This document shows, piece after piece, positions 44,579 through 56,067 of a DNA stretch of 64,000 bases. How positions within the stretch are numbered: position 1 is the first letter of the stretch; each line of letters begins with the position of its first letter. A program made the translations under genes and the position numbers. Origin of the DNA: Euphorbia lathyris (taxonomy: Eukaryota > Streptophyta > Magnoliopsida > Malpighiales > Euphorbiaceae); contig NC_088914.1 of the NCBI RefSeq assembly GCF_963576675.1, forward strand, positions 84,194,441 through 84,258,440, in the 5' to 3' direction. The notes under the pieces are model-generated. The model was not told the origin of the DNA. It saw only the letters and a list, made by a program, of their open reading frames with translations, and searched no databases.

Positions 44579-47436
44579 ATGACTAAGGTTTCCGTTAACA
44601 TCTCCGGTGCCGGTCACCCCAAGACCAGTTCCGATGAACCTTCCAGGCAAGCTACTTCGCCTGAAACTACAAAGGTCACTACGCCGAGCAAAGGCAAAGC
44701 TGGCCAAGTCACCTCATCTAAGGGAAAGCCGACCAAGGTCAGAACCTACACCAAAGTTTTCGCAGACGTTAGAGAATGGAAGATAGACTTCTCTAGATGG
44801 GTCTCAGAAGCCTTCGTAAAAACTAAGCAACCCTTCTGCGAATGGATATCGAAGAATGGCTGGACCGAGCTGTTCTCCATTAGAGATCACACCTACCCTG
44901 ACCTAGTAAGGGAGTTCTACCACAACCTCCGAGTTGCCAATGATAACCAGGACTATCTGGTAACTGTGGTAAAGGAAAAGACCATTTTTATAAACCCTAC
45001 CTATCTTGCTAACTTGCTGAAGTTAAAGAATGAGGGAACGAAACTGAGGAGGTCTGGGGATCACGAAGGAACTGGGTACAATACACCTTCTGCAAGCTCG
45101 CTGGCCACTCTGGAGAAATCTCCAGCACCTCAATGGGTCAGCACCAAAAGATGGCCCACTATCTGCTGACCTACTTCATTTATCCCAAGATCAACTGCAC
45201 CACCTCAGCAACGAATTTTGAGCAATGCTTCATATGGCATATGCTGACATACAAGCCGATCAACATGCAAGTATTCTTGATTGCTGGTTTCTTAAGGAGC
45301 ACTGGAACTCTCAGGCTGGGCTCGCTCATCACCAGAATCCTCTTAGATCATCAAATTGATCTATCTGAGGAAACTAAAGTTAGAGGATCTGAGATAACCG
45401 CTGCTTCACTGAGGGCTTTAAAGTTCAATCAGCCAATTAAGAAAGGCAAAAATACTGATGAGGCTAATGAGGAGACAACTGTCCCAAAGAAGGGCAAAAG
45501 GACAAAGGCTCCAGCTGCCCGAAAGAGAAAAGCTATTGGGACTCCTTCAAAGAAAGCTGAGCCTCAGGCCAAGAAGCCTAAGTCAGCTGCTGAAAAAGGT
45601 CAGGAGAGACCTAAGTCAGCTGAGAAGAGAAGCAGGCAAGATGAGCCTGAAATAGAGGAAAGAATAGATGTTGATGAGCAACCTCAAAAGAAGCAGAAGT
45701 CTTCTACGCTGACCCCTATTGATGCTATCCCCACTGACATCATCGTTCCTGGTGATTCTCACTACACTCAGTGTCAAGGAACTGAAGCTGAGCATCAAGA
45801 AGATGATGTGGAACTGGATGATCACTTCATCACTCAGGTGGAAGAAGAACTAGATAACGATGATCAGGATGATCAGGAAGCAGAAGAAGAAACAAACGGT
45901 CAGGATGACGCTGAGGAGACAGCTAGTGAAGAAGAAGCTGCTGACCCAACTAATACTGAGCTGGGTACAGATAAAGAACAAGAACAAGCTGACCAGCTTA
46001 CTGCTGATCAAGAAGAAACTTCTCCCTCTCACTCAGGAGAGTCTATCCAAGTTGACACTCCTCCTCGCAGAAGAAGATTAGTTAAGGCAAGTCATAAGTC
46101 TGTCATTGACCTTCCTGTTCAAAAACCAACTGTCCCTGACCTTGTTATCCGGAAGCCGACCAAGGATCCTTCTACACTCAAGCTGAAATTTTTCAGAAAA
46201 CAAACATCTTCTACTCCATCGGCTTCTCTTGAAAAGCAAGCCTCTGTTTCTTCACCAAAGGAACACGCCGACTTAAATGCTTCCGCTAACTCTACAAGAC
46301 AAATGGAGCGAATTCCCGTCAATGCTGTTACTACAAGCATTGTGCTGACTCAGGACATTCCTGCTCCAGTCAGCACAGACAGCATTCGGATTACTTCTTC
46401 TCCAATCAACACTTCTGCCGATCAATCAGCTCTACCCGAGACTCAAGTGCAGATTGAAAACACACTTCCAGTCACTGACCATGTTATTCCTCTGACTCCT
46501 CTTCCAACCGGTCATACTGAGGAAACTAGGCAAGTTAATGAAGGCTCTCTCAGCTACTTGCATGCCACCGAGTCTGGCAAAAGAATCATCGACTCGGTGC
46601 AAACATTAATTAAAGACCTTTATCAAACCACTCCACCTGCTGCTGGGTCTTCTACTGTTGAGACAACTCAGCTCTCCCATGTAACTTAGCTTCTCAATGA
46701 AGTTAAGGGATTCAAGGATTTGCTGAGTGTCATAGTCTCCATTCAAGCACAGCAACCTAAGCAGGATTCCATCACAAAGCTGGCTGAGCTCCAGCTGACA
46801 ATAGTTCAACACCTCAACACTCTTCGAGGTCAAGTTCAGACCTTGTCAGCTGCGAACACGTGATATGCAACTTCTGATGAAGTCAAAATGCTCTTTGCTC
46901 AGCTTCACACTGAGCAAATCAAGACCAACGAGCAAATGGTCTCCTATTCTCAATGCTCAGTGGAGCAAATTGGAGAGGCTGTTCGATTGTTGAACTTGAA
47001 CAAACAAGAGATGGACACTGACGCCATGAAGCAAAATGAGCTATTGTCTGTCACCGAACAAACCTTCAACCATGTACGTCACAGCAACATTCAGCGTCAA
47101 TACTACGACTCAGCCTTACTGAAGACATTTCATCAAGTCGTTGTTGGTCTGTCAGATGCAATTACCTGGATAGGTAAAACTCAAGCTTTCATAGTAAGCA
47201 TGATCAGCGCTGCTGAAATCAATATACCCATAGAGGTCTCAGATGATGGAGTTGCTATCTTTGACGGCGTCAATGAAAGCGCCGATAGACTTAAGGTGCT
47301 GTCCACGGAACTGACCAGATCCGTCTTAACCGACGCCTTTAGGCTTCCTCCTCCCGATGCTGACAAAACGGGGGAGAAAGAACAAGCTAAAACACAGCAT
47401 GAGCTTAGTCAGTCTAAGCAAAAGAAAAAGAAATAG
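44579..47436 (+). pseudogene. SIRE third ORF (envelope-like position), broken
   Basis: A long ORF between pol and the 3' LTR. It begins MTKVSVNISGAGHPKTSS (44579). Near 44870-45020 it has a domain seen in plant retroelement extra ORFs, labelled putative plant transposon protein (ELFSIRDHTYPDLVREFYHNL and FINPTYLANLLKL). A frame change lies at about 45050-45130. The rest (45133-47436) is a lysine-rich stretch with nuclear-localisation-like KRKAIG/KKAEPQAKK, an acidic stretch, a serine/threonine-rich stretch and a helical C-terminal part ending in QSKQKKKK. In-frame stops lie at 46687-46689 and 46861-46863. SIRE third ORFs have been called envelope-like. I see no convincing signal peptide or membrane span in this copy, so its function is open. 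Confidence 0.8.
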
Positions 47437-47972
47437 ATGTAGGCTAGCTCAATATATGCTATGTGTGTAGTCTCTATGTTTTTCTTTTGTCTTTTATTGT
47501 ATACGCTGACTACCTCTATTAATATCAATACTTGCATCTTTTTCTCCAAAACCTGAGTTATGAGTTATTATATACGATGCTGAGTATTAAGTTATTATGT
47601 ATCTTCAATTACATCAACTATGTTTAATGCTTATAAAACTTATTGATTGTACCCAATGCTGATAATATGTTTGACATTGACTTGTATGTTTATAAAACAT
47701 TGTCTTATAAGACTCATTGAACAACAAATTACTCAGCGCTCTCTGAATGTTAAAACTTCTGCTTAAACACTGAGTAAAATAGAATATGTTTCATGAGCTG
47801 ACCTATATCTGAAAACTGACCTTAGACTTACTCGATTAAACCTTTAAATGTTTAGAGTAAAACTAAGTCAGTAGCTCAACCCTGACGGGGGAGTTTGCTA
47901 AATTATATTAGGTCAACTATCATGGGGGAGCTCAATACTGAGTTCTTCGCTGAATAGTTTTGCCAACATCAC
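47437..47972 (+). other. SIRE 3' untranslated region
   Basis: Non-coding, rich in CTGAGT and GCTGAC phrases typical of this element, ending at the polypurine tract. Two additional GGGGGAG purine runs lie at about 47887 and 47924. Confidence 0.7.
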
Positions 47973-47984
47973 AATGGGGGAGTT
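47973..47984 (+). other. Polypurine tract of the SIRE element
   Basis: AATGGGGGAGTT immediately before the 3' LTR is the plus-strand primer site. Confidence 0.85.
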
Positions 47985-49324
47985 TGTTGAAACACCTTTC
48001 CACATAATTTTGATTTGACAAAATTGTTTAAGTGTAATTAAAAAAATATTCTAAACACACTAAGTTTAAATGCTTTGATTTATTCTACTAATGTGTTTGT
48101 TCAATGTTGAGTTAAATTGTTTATAAGACACAAAGATTAAAAGGCCCAAAGTCCAATACAGAAGTCAAAAGCCCAAGTCAAACAGTTTAAGGCAACTCGG
48201 CCCGCGTATGTCAAAACGATGTCGTTATGTACAAAACGCAGCTCAGCAGAAGAAGGATCTAGAAGACCTTCGTGGAACAACTTCGGGACGAAGCTGCTGA
48301 GTTGATTCGACAAAGAGTACAAGACAACAGCTGAGCAAGAACAACTTCCAGACAAAGTGTTTCCACTTTGGGTAAAGTTCAGAAGACACAGAATGCTGTC
48401 TAGTTGACCTTACCATAAATGGAGAGACATTCTGCCGAGCTGACCAAAAGCTGACCGAGGATAGAAGATACTCAAATCTGATTGGCCGAGAGCTCTGAGC
48501 AAGACTGGGTGACAACGACAGGAAGCCGTTTCCCTCCAATGGTTATTTCGAAATTCGAAATGACCGATGCCTCAGATGTCTCTATAAATAGAGCCCTTCA
48601 GTTGCTTCATTCAACACAGAACTTGATCAAGCCATTACGCTGACTAAAATTCTACTCAAAGTTCTGTAAGAAAAAGCAAAGCAATCTTACACCAAATTTC
48701 ATATCTTTTGTGTAAAAGTCTAGAGTGATTATTCAATCATCTAAGGTGTCTTAGCAATCATTGTTTAGGACAAACACTTATCATTTCTATAATTAGAAAG
48801 GAGAGGCTGAGTACTCGGTTATAGTACTCAGCGAGAGATTAGGATTGAGTAGAGGTATAGAGGAAGGTACTCTTGTTATACTCAGTTTCTAAGATTGTAA
48901 AAGGTTTGATGCTCTACCGTTAAAGAGCTCAGTAGAGAATTCGAAATCTCGGAACGTGTTCCGGGGACAGGACGTAGGCTTGGAGGCCGAACCTGGATAA
49001 ATCTGTTGAGTAACATATTTCTAACCTTAAACTCCTTTATATATTTATTGCTTGCTTAAACAAAAACTGACCAAGTAAAGAGGTCAAGCTGAGTTGTGCG
49101 CATTGAATATCTGAGCTCAGGAATAGACTCTAAGTGCTATCTCCTGACTCAAGTAAAGAAACTGACCTAGTCACCAGTTGACTAAGCCAGTATCTTGCTA
49201 TTCACTCAGCGCCGCTGTTAAAACCTTTTTCTCACGAAAAAGAAGTCTGCCCTAACAAATTTTTTTGAATAGTTTCTAACCCTCCCCCTTGGAACTATAC
49301 TTGTAACGTTATAAGGGACCAACA
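47985..49324 (+). repeat. 3' LTR of the SIRE element
   Basis: The partner of 37821-39158, about 98% identical by eye. Most differences are single-base transitions. Confidence 0.94.
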
Positions 49325-49329
49325 ATACA

Positions 49330-49921
49330 GTTAAGAGTAGAAATGAACATTTCACTTAACTTATCTTTTCAGAGTGAATTCAACATGTACAAGTAAAACC
49401 TTGACACATTCCATGGTTATAAGGAATTGACCGACAGGATATAGTTGATGAAGGATCGTATTATATTGTACCTAATACAGAAAGGTTAACATCAGTTATC
49501 AACCTGACTTCTTAATTGCTCTGGGGGAATATCATAGGTTCTGCTAGTAACAGCTCGCGACGGTATTCCGTTATATATATGTTGGAATTAATCGTGATGA
49601 ATAATTTCAAAGGATATATACGGCTAGTGGCAATAAAGAACCTAATGGGTCGCATATGGGACTTGGAATCGGAGGACGAAACGTAATTAGCGGGACACAG
49701 ACACATGGGCCGAAATTTACATATAAGTTAGGGATATTAATTTAGTTTAATAATTATAATTAGATTATGATTATGAATTAAACTAAAGAATTATCTGATA
49801 ATATTAATTGGATGTTTTATGCAATTAAAACTCTAATTAATTATCCCTAACATTAATTAATTATTAATTTGATTAATAATAATTATCTAAATATAATTAG
49901 TTATTGTTTAGATAATATTAA
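49330..49921 (+). repeat. copia A (plus) 5' LTR, segment 2
   Basis: Resumes the copia A LTR after the SIRE insertion (GAATTGACCGACAGG, TGGGTCGCATATGGGAC correspond to the minus copy). The foldback at 49922 interrupts it. Confidence 0.85.
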
Positions 49922-50849
49922 GGGTAAATTCCAAAAAAAACCCCTGTGGTTTGATGTTCTTCCAAAAAAACCCTTGTGGTTTGTTAATACAAAAAAACTG
50001 TGGTTTGCGCCGTTACCCGAAAAACGGAAAATGGCTTAACGGTGTTAAAATGCTAACGTGGCACAGGGGTAAAGTTGGAAATTCGATTTTTTTTTATATT
50101 TTTATTTTTTTTCCTCTTTCTCTCCTCCTCCTCCTCCTTCTTCTTCTTCTTCTTCTTCTTCTTCCTCTCTTCTCTTCTCTTATCTTCTTCCTTCTTCTTC
50201 TTCCTCCTTCTTCTTCTTTTTTTTTCTTCTATTCTTTTTTTTTAATTTCTGATTTCCGAAGAAATCTGGAAATTTTCAAAATCTGGAAATCTAGATTTTG
50301 GAAATTTTCCAGATTTCTTCGGAAATCTGGAAAATTTCCAGATTTCCGAAAATCTGGTCCAGATTTCAGGAAATCTGGAATTTTCCAGATTTCCGAAGAA
50401 ATCTGGAATTTTCTAGATTTCTGGAAATTTCCGAAACTTAAAAAAAAAGAAAAAAAAGGTAGAAGAAGGAGGAAGAAGAAGGAGGAAGAAGAAGAAGAAG
50501 AAGAAGGAAGAAGAAAGAAGAGGAGAGAAGAAGAAGAAGAAGGAAGAGGAGAGAAGAAGGAAGAAGGAGAAGAAGAAGGAAGAATAAGAAGGAGGAGGAG
50601 AAGGAGGAAGAAGAAGGAGGAAGGAAGAAGAAGAAGAGGAGAGAGAGATGGATAAAAAAATAAAAAAAATAAAAAAATTCGAATTTCCAACTTTACCCCT
50701 GTGCCACATCAGCATTTTAACACCGTTAAGTCATTTTTCGTTTTTCGGGTAACGGCGCAAACCACAATCCTTTTTTTTTGTATTAACAAACCACAAGGTT
50801 TTTTTTGGAAGAACATCAACCCACATGGGTTTTTTTTTGGAATTTACCC
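49922..50849. mobile_element. Mutator-like foldback with a long purine/pyrimidine hairpin
   Basis: The ends GGGTAAATTCC and GGAATTTACCC start arms of about 190 bp that are nearly complementary (CACAGGGGTAAAGTTGGAAA against its inverse). The perfect 9-bp repeat TAATATTAA lies at 49913-49921 and 50850-50858. Inward, the left arm becomes a TTC/TCC-rich tract (about 50112-50240) and the right arm an AAG/AGG-rich tract (about 50458-50650). The centre (50260-50440) is built of about a dozen CCAGATTT/AAATCTGG copies. Almost the whole 928 bp could fold as one hairpin. The open frames at 49951-50655 and on the minus strand are products of the low-complexity tracts. Confidence 0.9.
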
Positions 50850-50858
50850 TAATATTAA

Positions 50859-51350
50859 AGAGTTTATTTAATTATCTAATTAGGAATCCTATTCAGAATA
50901 AGATTCCAATTAATTAAATTCCTAACATAACTGGGATTAGGGTTTCGAAAGTCTATAAATAGACCCCCTAACCTCAGTATTTCGGCCAACATAGAAACAA
51001 GAAGAGGAGGAATTGTTCCGTCGTCGTCTCGGCTAATTTACTTTATTTCTTACTCCCTCTTTGATCTCGTATCGATTTCTGTTAGAGGCAATCATTGCGA
51101 TTGCTATTTATTAAAGGTTGATTACTGATTAGTTTTGTTTTTGTGTTGAATCAAACGTTCGTGGTTCACGAGTTGATAATAACAAGTTGTGGGCACTTCG
51201 TTTGCAACGGTAGATATTTCTTCGATAAAAGTATTACTTTCTATCCCTCTTTATATGAAATAACAATTAACAGATCTTGGAAAAGGAAAATAGATAAAAT
51301 AGATAAAATTTTATTATTCCGCTATGCCCAGGCTTGTCTATTTTCCTTCA
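50859..51350 (+). repeat. copia A (plus) 5' LTR, segment 3
   Basis: The final LTR part, ending TTTTCCTTCA. GTCTATAAATAGACCCC at about 50952-50968 is a clear TATA box, so transcription should start near 50990. Total LTR length over the three segments is about 1.79 kb, in line with the minus copy. Confidence 0.87.
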
Positions 51351-51351
51351 T

Positions 51352-51363
51352 TGGTATCAGAGC
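51352..51363 (+). other. Primer binding site of copia A (plus copy)
   Basis: TGGTATCAGAGC, a perfect match to the initiator tRNA-Met complement, one base after the LTR. Confidence 0.93.
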
Positions 51364-53138
51364 CTATGTTAATCTGTTATTTCATATATGTAAATAAAAG
51401 GGCTTTGCAATCAGATTGAATAGATTTATTGTTAGGTTAATTAATTAATCGGTTAGTTTAATTAATCTAAAGATAAATAAGTTTCGATTACTTGATAATT
51501 AAAACTGATTATGCATATTTCCTAATTGTTTCGGTTGATAATCGTTTAAACAAAACATTAAAGGTTTTATGGTTGGATAATTAAAACGTTTTGTTTTATT
51601 AAATCTCAAAGATAAAAACTGATATTCTGAAAATTGTTTTGAAATCGTTTTGAAACAATTATATGTATATATATAATTTAAAAAAAAAAACAGTAGCATC
51701 GGGGTCGTTGCCGCGAGACAGCCACCCCGCGCCACTGTTGCTGGTTGCTGCCAGCGGCAATGCGACGCTGCTGCCGTTAAGGCGGCAGCGCCGCGGTGCC
51801 GGCTGTTGCCCTAGGGCAACAGCCTTAACGTTTGGGTCGGGACGATTAAATCGGCCCGACCCAATCACTGATACGGGGTTTTTAAAAAAAAAATTGTTTT
51901 AAAACAGGTCCGGGTTTTTAAATATATATATGTATATGTTTCAGAATATAATAATTTGTTTTGATTATCAAAACCAATTTATTTAAAAGTTTGTTTTACA
52001 TAAATGTTTGATATAAGTAATTCAAATCATTAAATGAATGGTACGAATTAATTAGGGTATGCATAATTAAAATTGGATGTAAATTAATTTAAGTTGTTAA
52101 TTTGATTAACTCAAATATTACATAAATAGTTTATGTAATCAACCAATTAAATTAAATTTAATTGAGTCTTTGCATGTTTGGCGTTATGGACATATTAGAC
52201 CCTCTATAATAGTTATTTAGTCTTTTGGTATTTAAATAGGACATGTATGTCCTGCCTTCTCTTACTCTCTATTGTATTTCTCTTCTCATCCAAATCCCTT
52301 CAAGTAAATTGAAGTTTCTTAGAAATTGAATATTGTTGTAATTAAAGGCGCCAAGGAGAAGACGGAGGACCCAAAGAGAAATATGTAATAGTTAGTATTT
52401 CCCTAGGGTGACCCTTTATTCCGTTTCTGGCTCAACGGAATAAACTTAGAGATATGTCCATAATTGTCAATGTTGAATGTATGAATGTTTGATATGCGCT
52501 AAAGCAAATCAAGACTAGGTTAGATTATGAGACTTAAATAAAATCCCTCACTAATCAAAAGTTAAGTAAATAAGCAAGTTATTAAAATCGGTTGCCCCTC
52601 CCTAATATTATAATTCAGCCGGCAGTACTGGGGGCCTTTGGGTTGTTGAGTAAACTCAAGCTCGGGGTCTTATGGTAACACTTGAATTATCAAAAAATTG
52701 TTTTTCACGAATATGGGGTAATGCTTAAATTAGGATAGAATAATTGGATGAGTAAACTCATGTTGTTCTAACCTAATGGGCAATATGGTTGGGATTGATA
52801 GACGACACATATCAGTTACTAATGTGGTTAGTAACCCAACAACCTAAAAATCACATGTTTTGATGTGGTTGATTACATGAATCTACCTAATGAATGAAAC
52901 TAGCTTGTTGAGTAAACTCAAGGTGAAATTTCAGGAGTTAGGATTCTAGCTCACTAAAGGAATTGTGAATATCCTTCGAATTAATATAGAGGGTTATTAA
53001 TTTGGTAAAATAGTGGGAGCAATTTAAAAACATAAAAGTCCAACGTATTTAAATTGTAAGTGAATTAAACAAATGAATAACATCCGTCACTTTTCTCACT
53101 CTCAGGTTAATTTTATCAAACCGTACTCTAAAACAATC
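51364..53138 (+). other. Untranslated leader of copia A (plus copy)
   Basis: 1.78 kb between primer binding site and gag, related to 19542-21409. It holds three copies of a palindrome (52646-52659 and 52908-52921 TTGAGTAAACTCAA; 52749-52760 TGAGTAAACTCA) and a GC-rich hairpin array (51766-51862). The latter is preceded by a less symmetrical GC-rich part from 51690. No gene is supported. Confidence 0.8.
51766..51862 (+). other. GC-rich hairpin array in the copia A leader
   Basis: Three consecutive stems: 51766-51790 (CGCTGCTGCC with GGCGGCAGCG), 51801-51824 (GGCTGTTGCC with GGCAACAGCC) and 51834-51862 (GGGTCGGG...CCCGACCC with an inner CGATT/AATCG). It is the counterpart of 20891-21032 in the other copy, but the stems are mostly different sequences. 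Confidence 0.7.
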
Positions 53139-56067
53139 ATGTCAAAAACCGATCTAAGAAATATCCTTACCGATAACAAGTTGAATGATTCAAACTTCGC
53201 CGACTGGTTTCGTAACCTCAAAATTGTTTTGAAGTTCGAAAAGATAGGGTATGTATTGGATACATCGATACCCGTTCTTCCGGCCGATGATGCACCCATT
53301 GAAGAGATTGATGCCTATCAGAAGCATAAATCCGATGATGAACATGCCGGGTGCATCATACTTGCATCAATGACACCAGATCTGCAAAGGCAACATGAGG
53401 AGATGGATGCCTATTCTATTGTCATGCACTTAAAGGAGTTGTTTGGAAAACAGACTCGGTGCGAACGTTTTGAGATATCAAAACTGTTGTTTCACTGTAG
53501 GATGCAAGAGGGCACATCTGTTATGACACATTGTGTCAAGATGATTGGCTATATCACCAAACTTTCAAGTATTGGCTTTGCGATGGATCATGAACTAAGT
53601 GTAGACTTGCTTCTTCAATCCCTCCCAGAAAGTTATTCACAGTTCACCATGAACTACCAAATGAATGACTTACATACCTCTCTTGAAGAGCTTGCCAATA
53701 TGCTCAAGACTGTTGAGCCCAACCTGAAGAAAGATAAGGTGGTAATTGCTCTTGTGATTGAGGGGTCAAAGAAGAGGAAAGGGAATTTTCCCAATCCTAA
53801 ATATCCCAAGAAGAACAAGGGAGGCAAGTCAGCCCAGGCCAAAGGAAAGCAAGTCAAGAAGGCCAAAGGGGAATGCCACTTCTGTGGTAAAGATGGGCAT
53901 TGGAGGAGAAATTGCAAGGAGTACCTAGCTTCTCTCAAGAAGGGAAAGGACGGTGCTTCAACTTCTGGTATGTTCTATATTGAAATTAACTCAATTTCGC
54001 AGTCTGAATCTTGGGTATTAGATACCGGGTGTGGATCTCATATTTGTATGAATATGCAAGAACTAAAGCAGACTAGGGAATTAAAGAAAGGAGACATAAA
54101 CTTGCGAGTAGGAAATGGAGCAAGAGTTGCCGCCCTCGCAATTGGAGATTATGTTTTGAGTTTGCCCTCTGGGCTTGTAATAGAATTAAGGAACTGTTTG
54201 TATGTTCCGGAGATGTCTCGTAACATTATTTCTATTAGCTGTCTAGTTGATGATGGCTTTCATGTTTCAATTAAGAACAATGGTTGTGAATTTTATAGAA
54301 ATAATATTTTCTATTTTTCAGGAATATCATTAAATGGGATTTATATTTTGAATGATAAAGTTTCTGCTTTCACAATTGATACCAAAAGACTTAGATTAGA
54401 TAATTCAACTTACTTATGGCATTGTCGTTTAGGCCATATAAACCAGAGACGCATGCTTAAGCTACATCAAGATGGGCTTATAGACTCAATTGATTTTGAA
54501 TCAATGGGAACATGTGAGTCATGTTTAAAAGGAAAAATGACAAAGACACCCTTTAGCAATAAAGGTCAGCGTGTATCAGACACTCTAGGATTAATACATT
54601 CAGATGTATGTGGTCCTATGTCAGTCCAAGCAAGAGGAGGATTCAGATACTTCATTAGCTTCATAGATGATCATACCAGATATGGTTATATCTATTTGAT
54701 GAAGCACAAGTTAGAAGCTTTTGAGAAATTCAAATGCTTTAAGAATGAAGTTGAGAATCAAACAGGAAAGACTATCAAGATACTTCGATCTGATCGAGGT
54801 GGAGAATATCTTTCTGAAGAATTTATGAGTTATCTAAATGAATGTGGAATATGCTCACAATGGACACCTCCTTATACACCACAACACAATGGTGTATCAG
54901 AAAGGAGAAATCGCACCTTACTAGATATGGTACGATCCATGATGAGCACCACTTCTCTTCCTAAATCATTCTGGGGCTATGCCTTAGAAACTGCCCTATT
55001 TACCTTAAACCGAGTTCCAACCAAATCCGCCAGTTCCACACCATTCGAACTGTTCGCTGGTAGAAAACCCATCTTCTCTTTCATGAGAATATGGGGATGT
55101 TCAGCATACGTCAAACGTATTGTGTAAGATAAATTAGATCCCAAATCTGACAAGTGTTTCTTCATTGGATACCCAAAGGAAACTATGAGATATTACTTTT
55201 ATCATCCAGATGACCAAAAGGTAATAGTATCCAAACACGCGGTGTTTCTAGAGAAAGAGTTTCTGGAAAAAACACAGAATGGAAGAGTGATTGAACTTGA
55301 GGAAGTTCAAGAGGAATCACATGTTGAAAACGCGAAAGAAGTTGAACCCGAACCCGTTTCACTAGATAAAACACAAGTGTCATATCCAACTCGTAGGTCT
55401 CAAAGAATTCGTGAACTCCCAGTTAGATATGGTTTTCTAGTGGGAGATGATGAACTGGTTCCCGTGTTAGACGATGAACCCGAAACCTACGAAGAAGCTC
55501 TTACTAGTCCAGAATCTAAAGCATGGCTTGAAGCCATGAATTCTGAAATGTACTCCATGTATACTAACCAAGTGTGGACTTTGGTTGATCCACCCGAAGG
55601 GATAAAACCCATTGGGTGCAGGTGGATCTTCAAGAAGAAGACAAACATAGATGGAAAGGTTAGTACCTACAAAGCTAGGTTAGTAGCGAAAGGATATCGT
55701 CAAAGGCAAGGTGTTGACTATGATGAGACTTTCTCTCCAGTAGCCATGTTCAAATCCATCAGAATATTGCTTGTAATTGCCGCTCATTTTGATTATGAGA
55801 TTTGGCAAATGGATGTGAAAACAGCTTTCCTAAATGGAAACCTACTTGAGGATGTATACATGATGCAACCTTAAGGTTTCACGTCGAAGAATGCAACAAA
55901 GGTTTGCAAACTTCAAAGGTCCATTTATAGACTCAAGCAAGCATCTAGAAGCTAGAACAAACATTTTGATGAAACCATAAAACAATTTGGTTTCGAACAA
56001 AACTCAGAAGAGGCTTGTGTTTACAAGAAGACAAGTGGGAGCTTAGTCGTTTTTCTTAGTACTATAT
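53139..56067 (+). pseudogene. copia A (plus) Gag-Pol, broken and truncated inside RT
   Basis: The start MSKTDLRNILTDNKL is chosen over the in-frame ATG at 53073 because the minus copy also has an ATG here. Gag core and CCHC knuckle (CHFCGKDGHWRRNC, about 53872) are followed by protease (WVLDTGCGSHIC, about 54010), GAG-pre-integrase (YLWHCRLGHINQRR), integrase core (SDVCGPM, ILRSDRGGEYLS, HNGVSERRNR) and RT (KPIGCRWIFKKKT, MDVKTAFLNG). In-frame stops are at 55125-55127, 55872-55874 and about 55954. The frame ends just before the catalytic YVDD box, where the Athila LTR begins. The first 662 codons are open. Confidence 0.93.

Larger units (their letters stand above)
37821..49324 (+). mobile_element. 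SIRE-type Ty1/copia retrotransposon with an extra ORF
   Basis: 11.5 kb with two LTRs of 1,338 and 1,340 bp and an exact 5-bp target duplication ATACA (37816-37820 and 49325-49329). Order: primer binding site, gag, protease, integrase, RT, RNase H, then a 2.9-kb third ORF before the 3' LTR. The third ORF and the three zinc knuckles of Gag are characteristic of the SIRE (Maximus) lineage. By eye the LTRs differ at about two dozen sites (about 1.8%), fewer than the copia A LTR pair, so the insertion is younger. Stops and frameshifts make it non-autonomous now. Confidence 0.94.
37113..56067 (+). mobile_element. Ty1/copia retrotransposon, copia A (plus copy), 5' part, with two nested insertions
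   Basis: Same family as 13785-23262, opposite strand. The 5' LTR starts TGTTGGAGTTTAG at 37113 and ends TTTTCCTTCA at 51350. It is interrupted by a SIRE element (37821-49324 plus the ATACA duplication) and by a foldback (49922-50849 plus TAATATTAA). A perfect primer binding site, leader, gag, protease, integrase and the first part of RT follow. The element is cut at 56067 by an Athila-type element, so its RT end, RNase H and 3' LTR would lie beyond the window. Confidence 0.9.

Noticed and set aside
49951..50715. Long open frames on both strands (up to 234 aa) rich in Lys/Glu/Arg or Ser/Leu/Phe
   Set aside because: They are translations of the polypyrimidine and polypurine arms of a foldback element; the composition is purely a result of TTC and AAG repeats.
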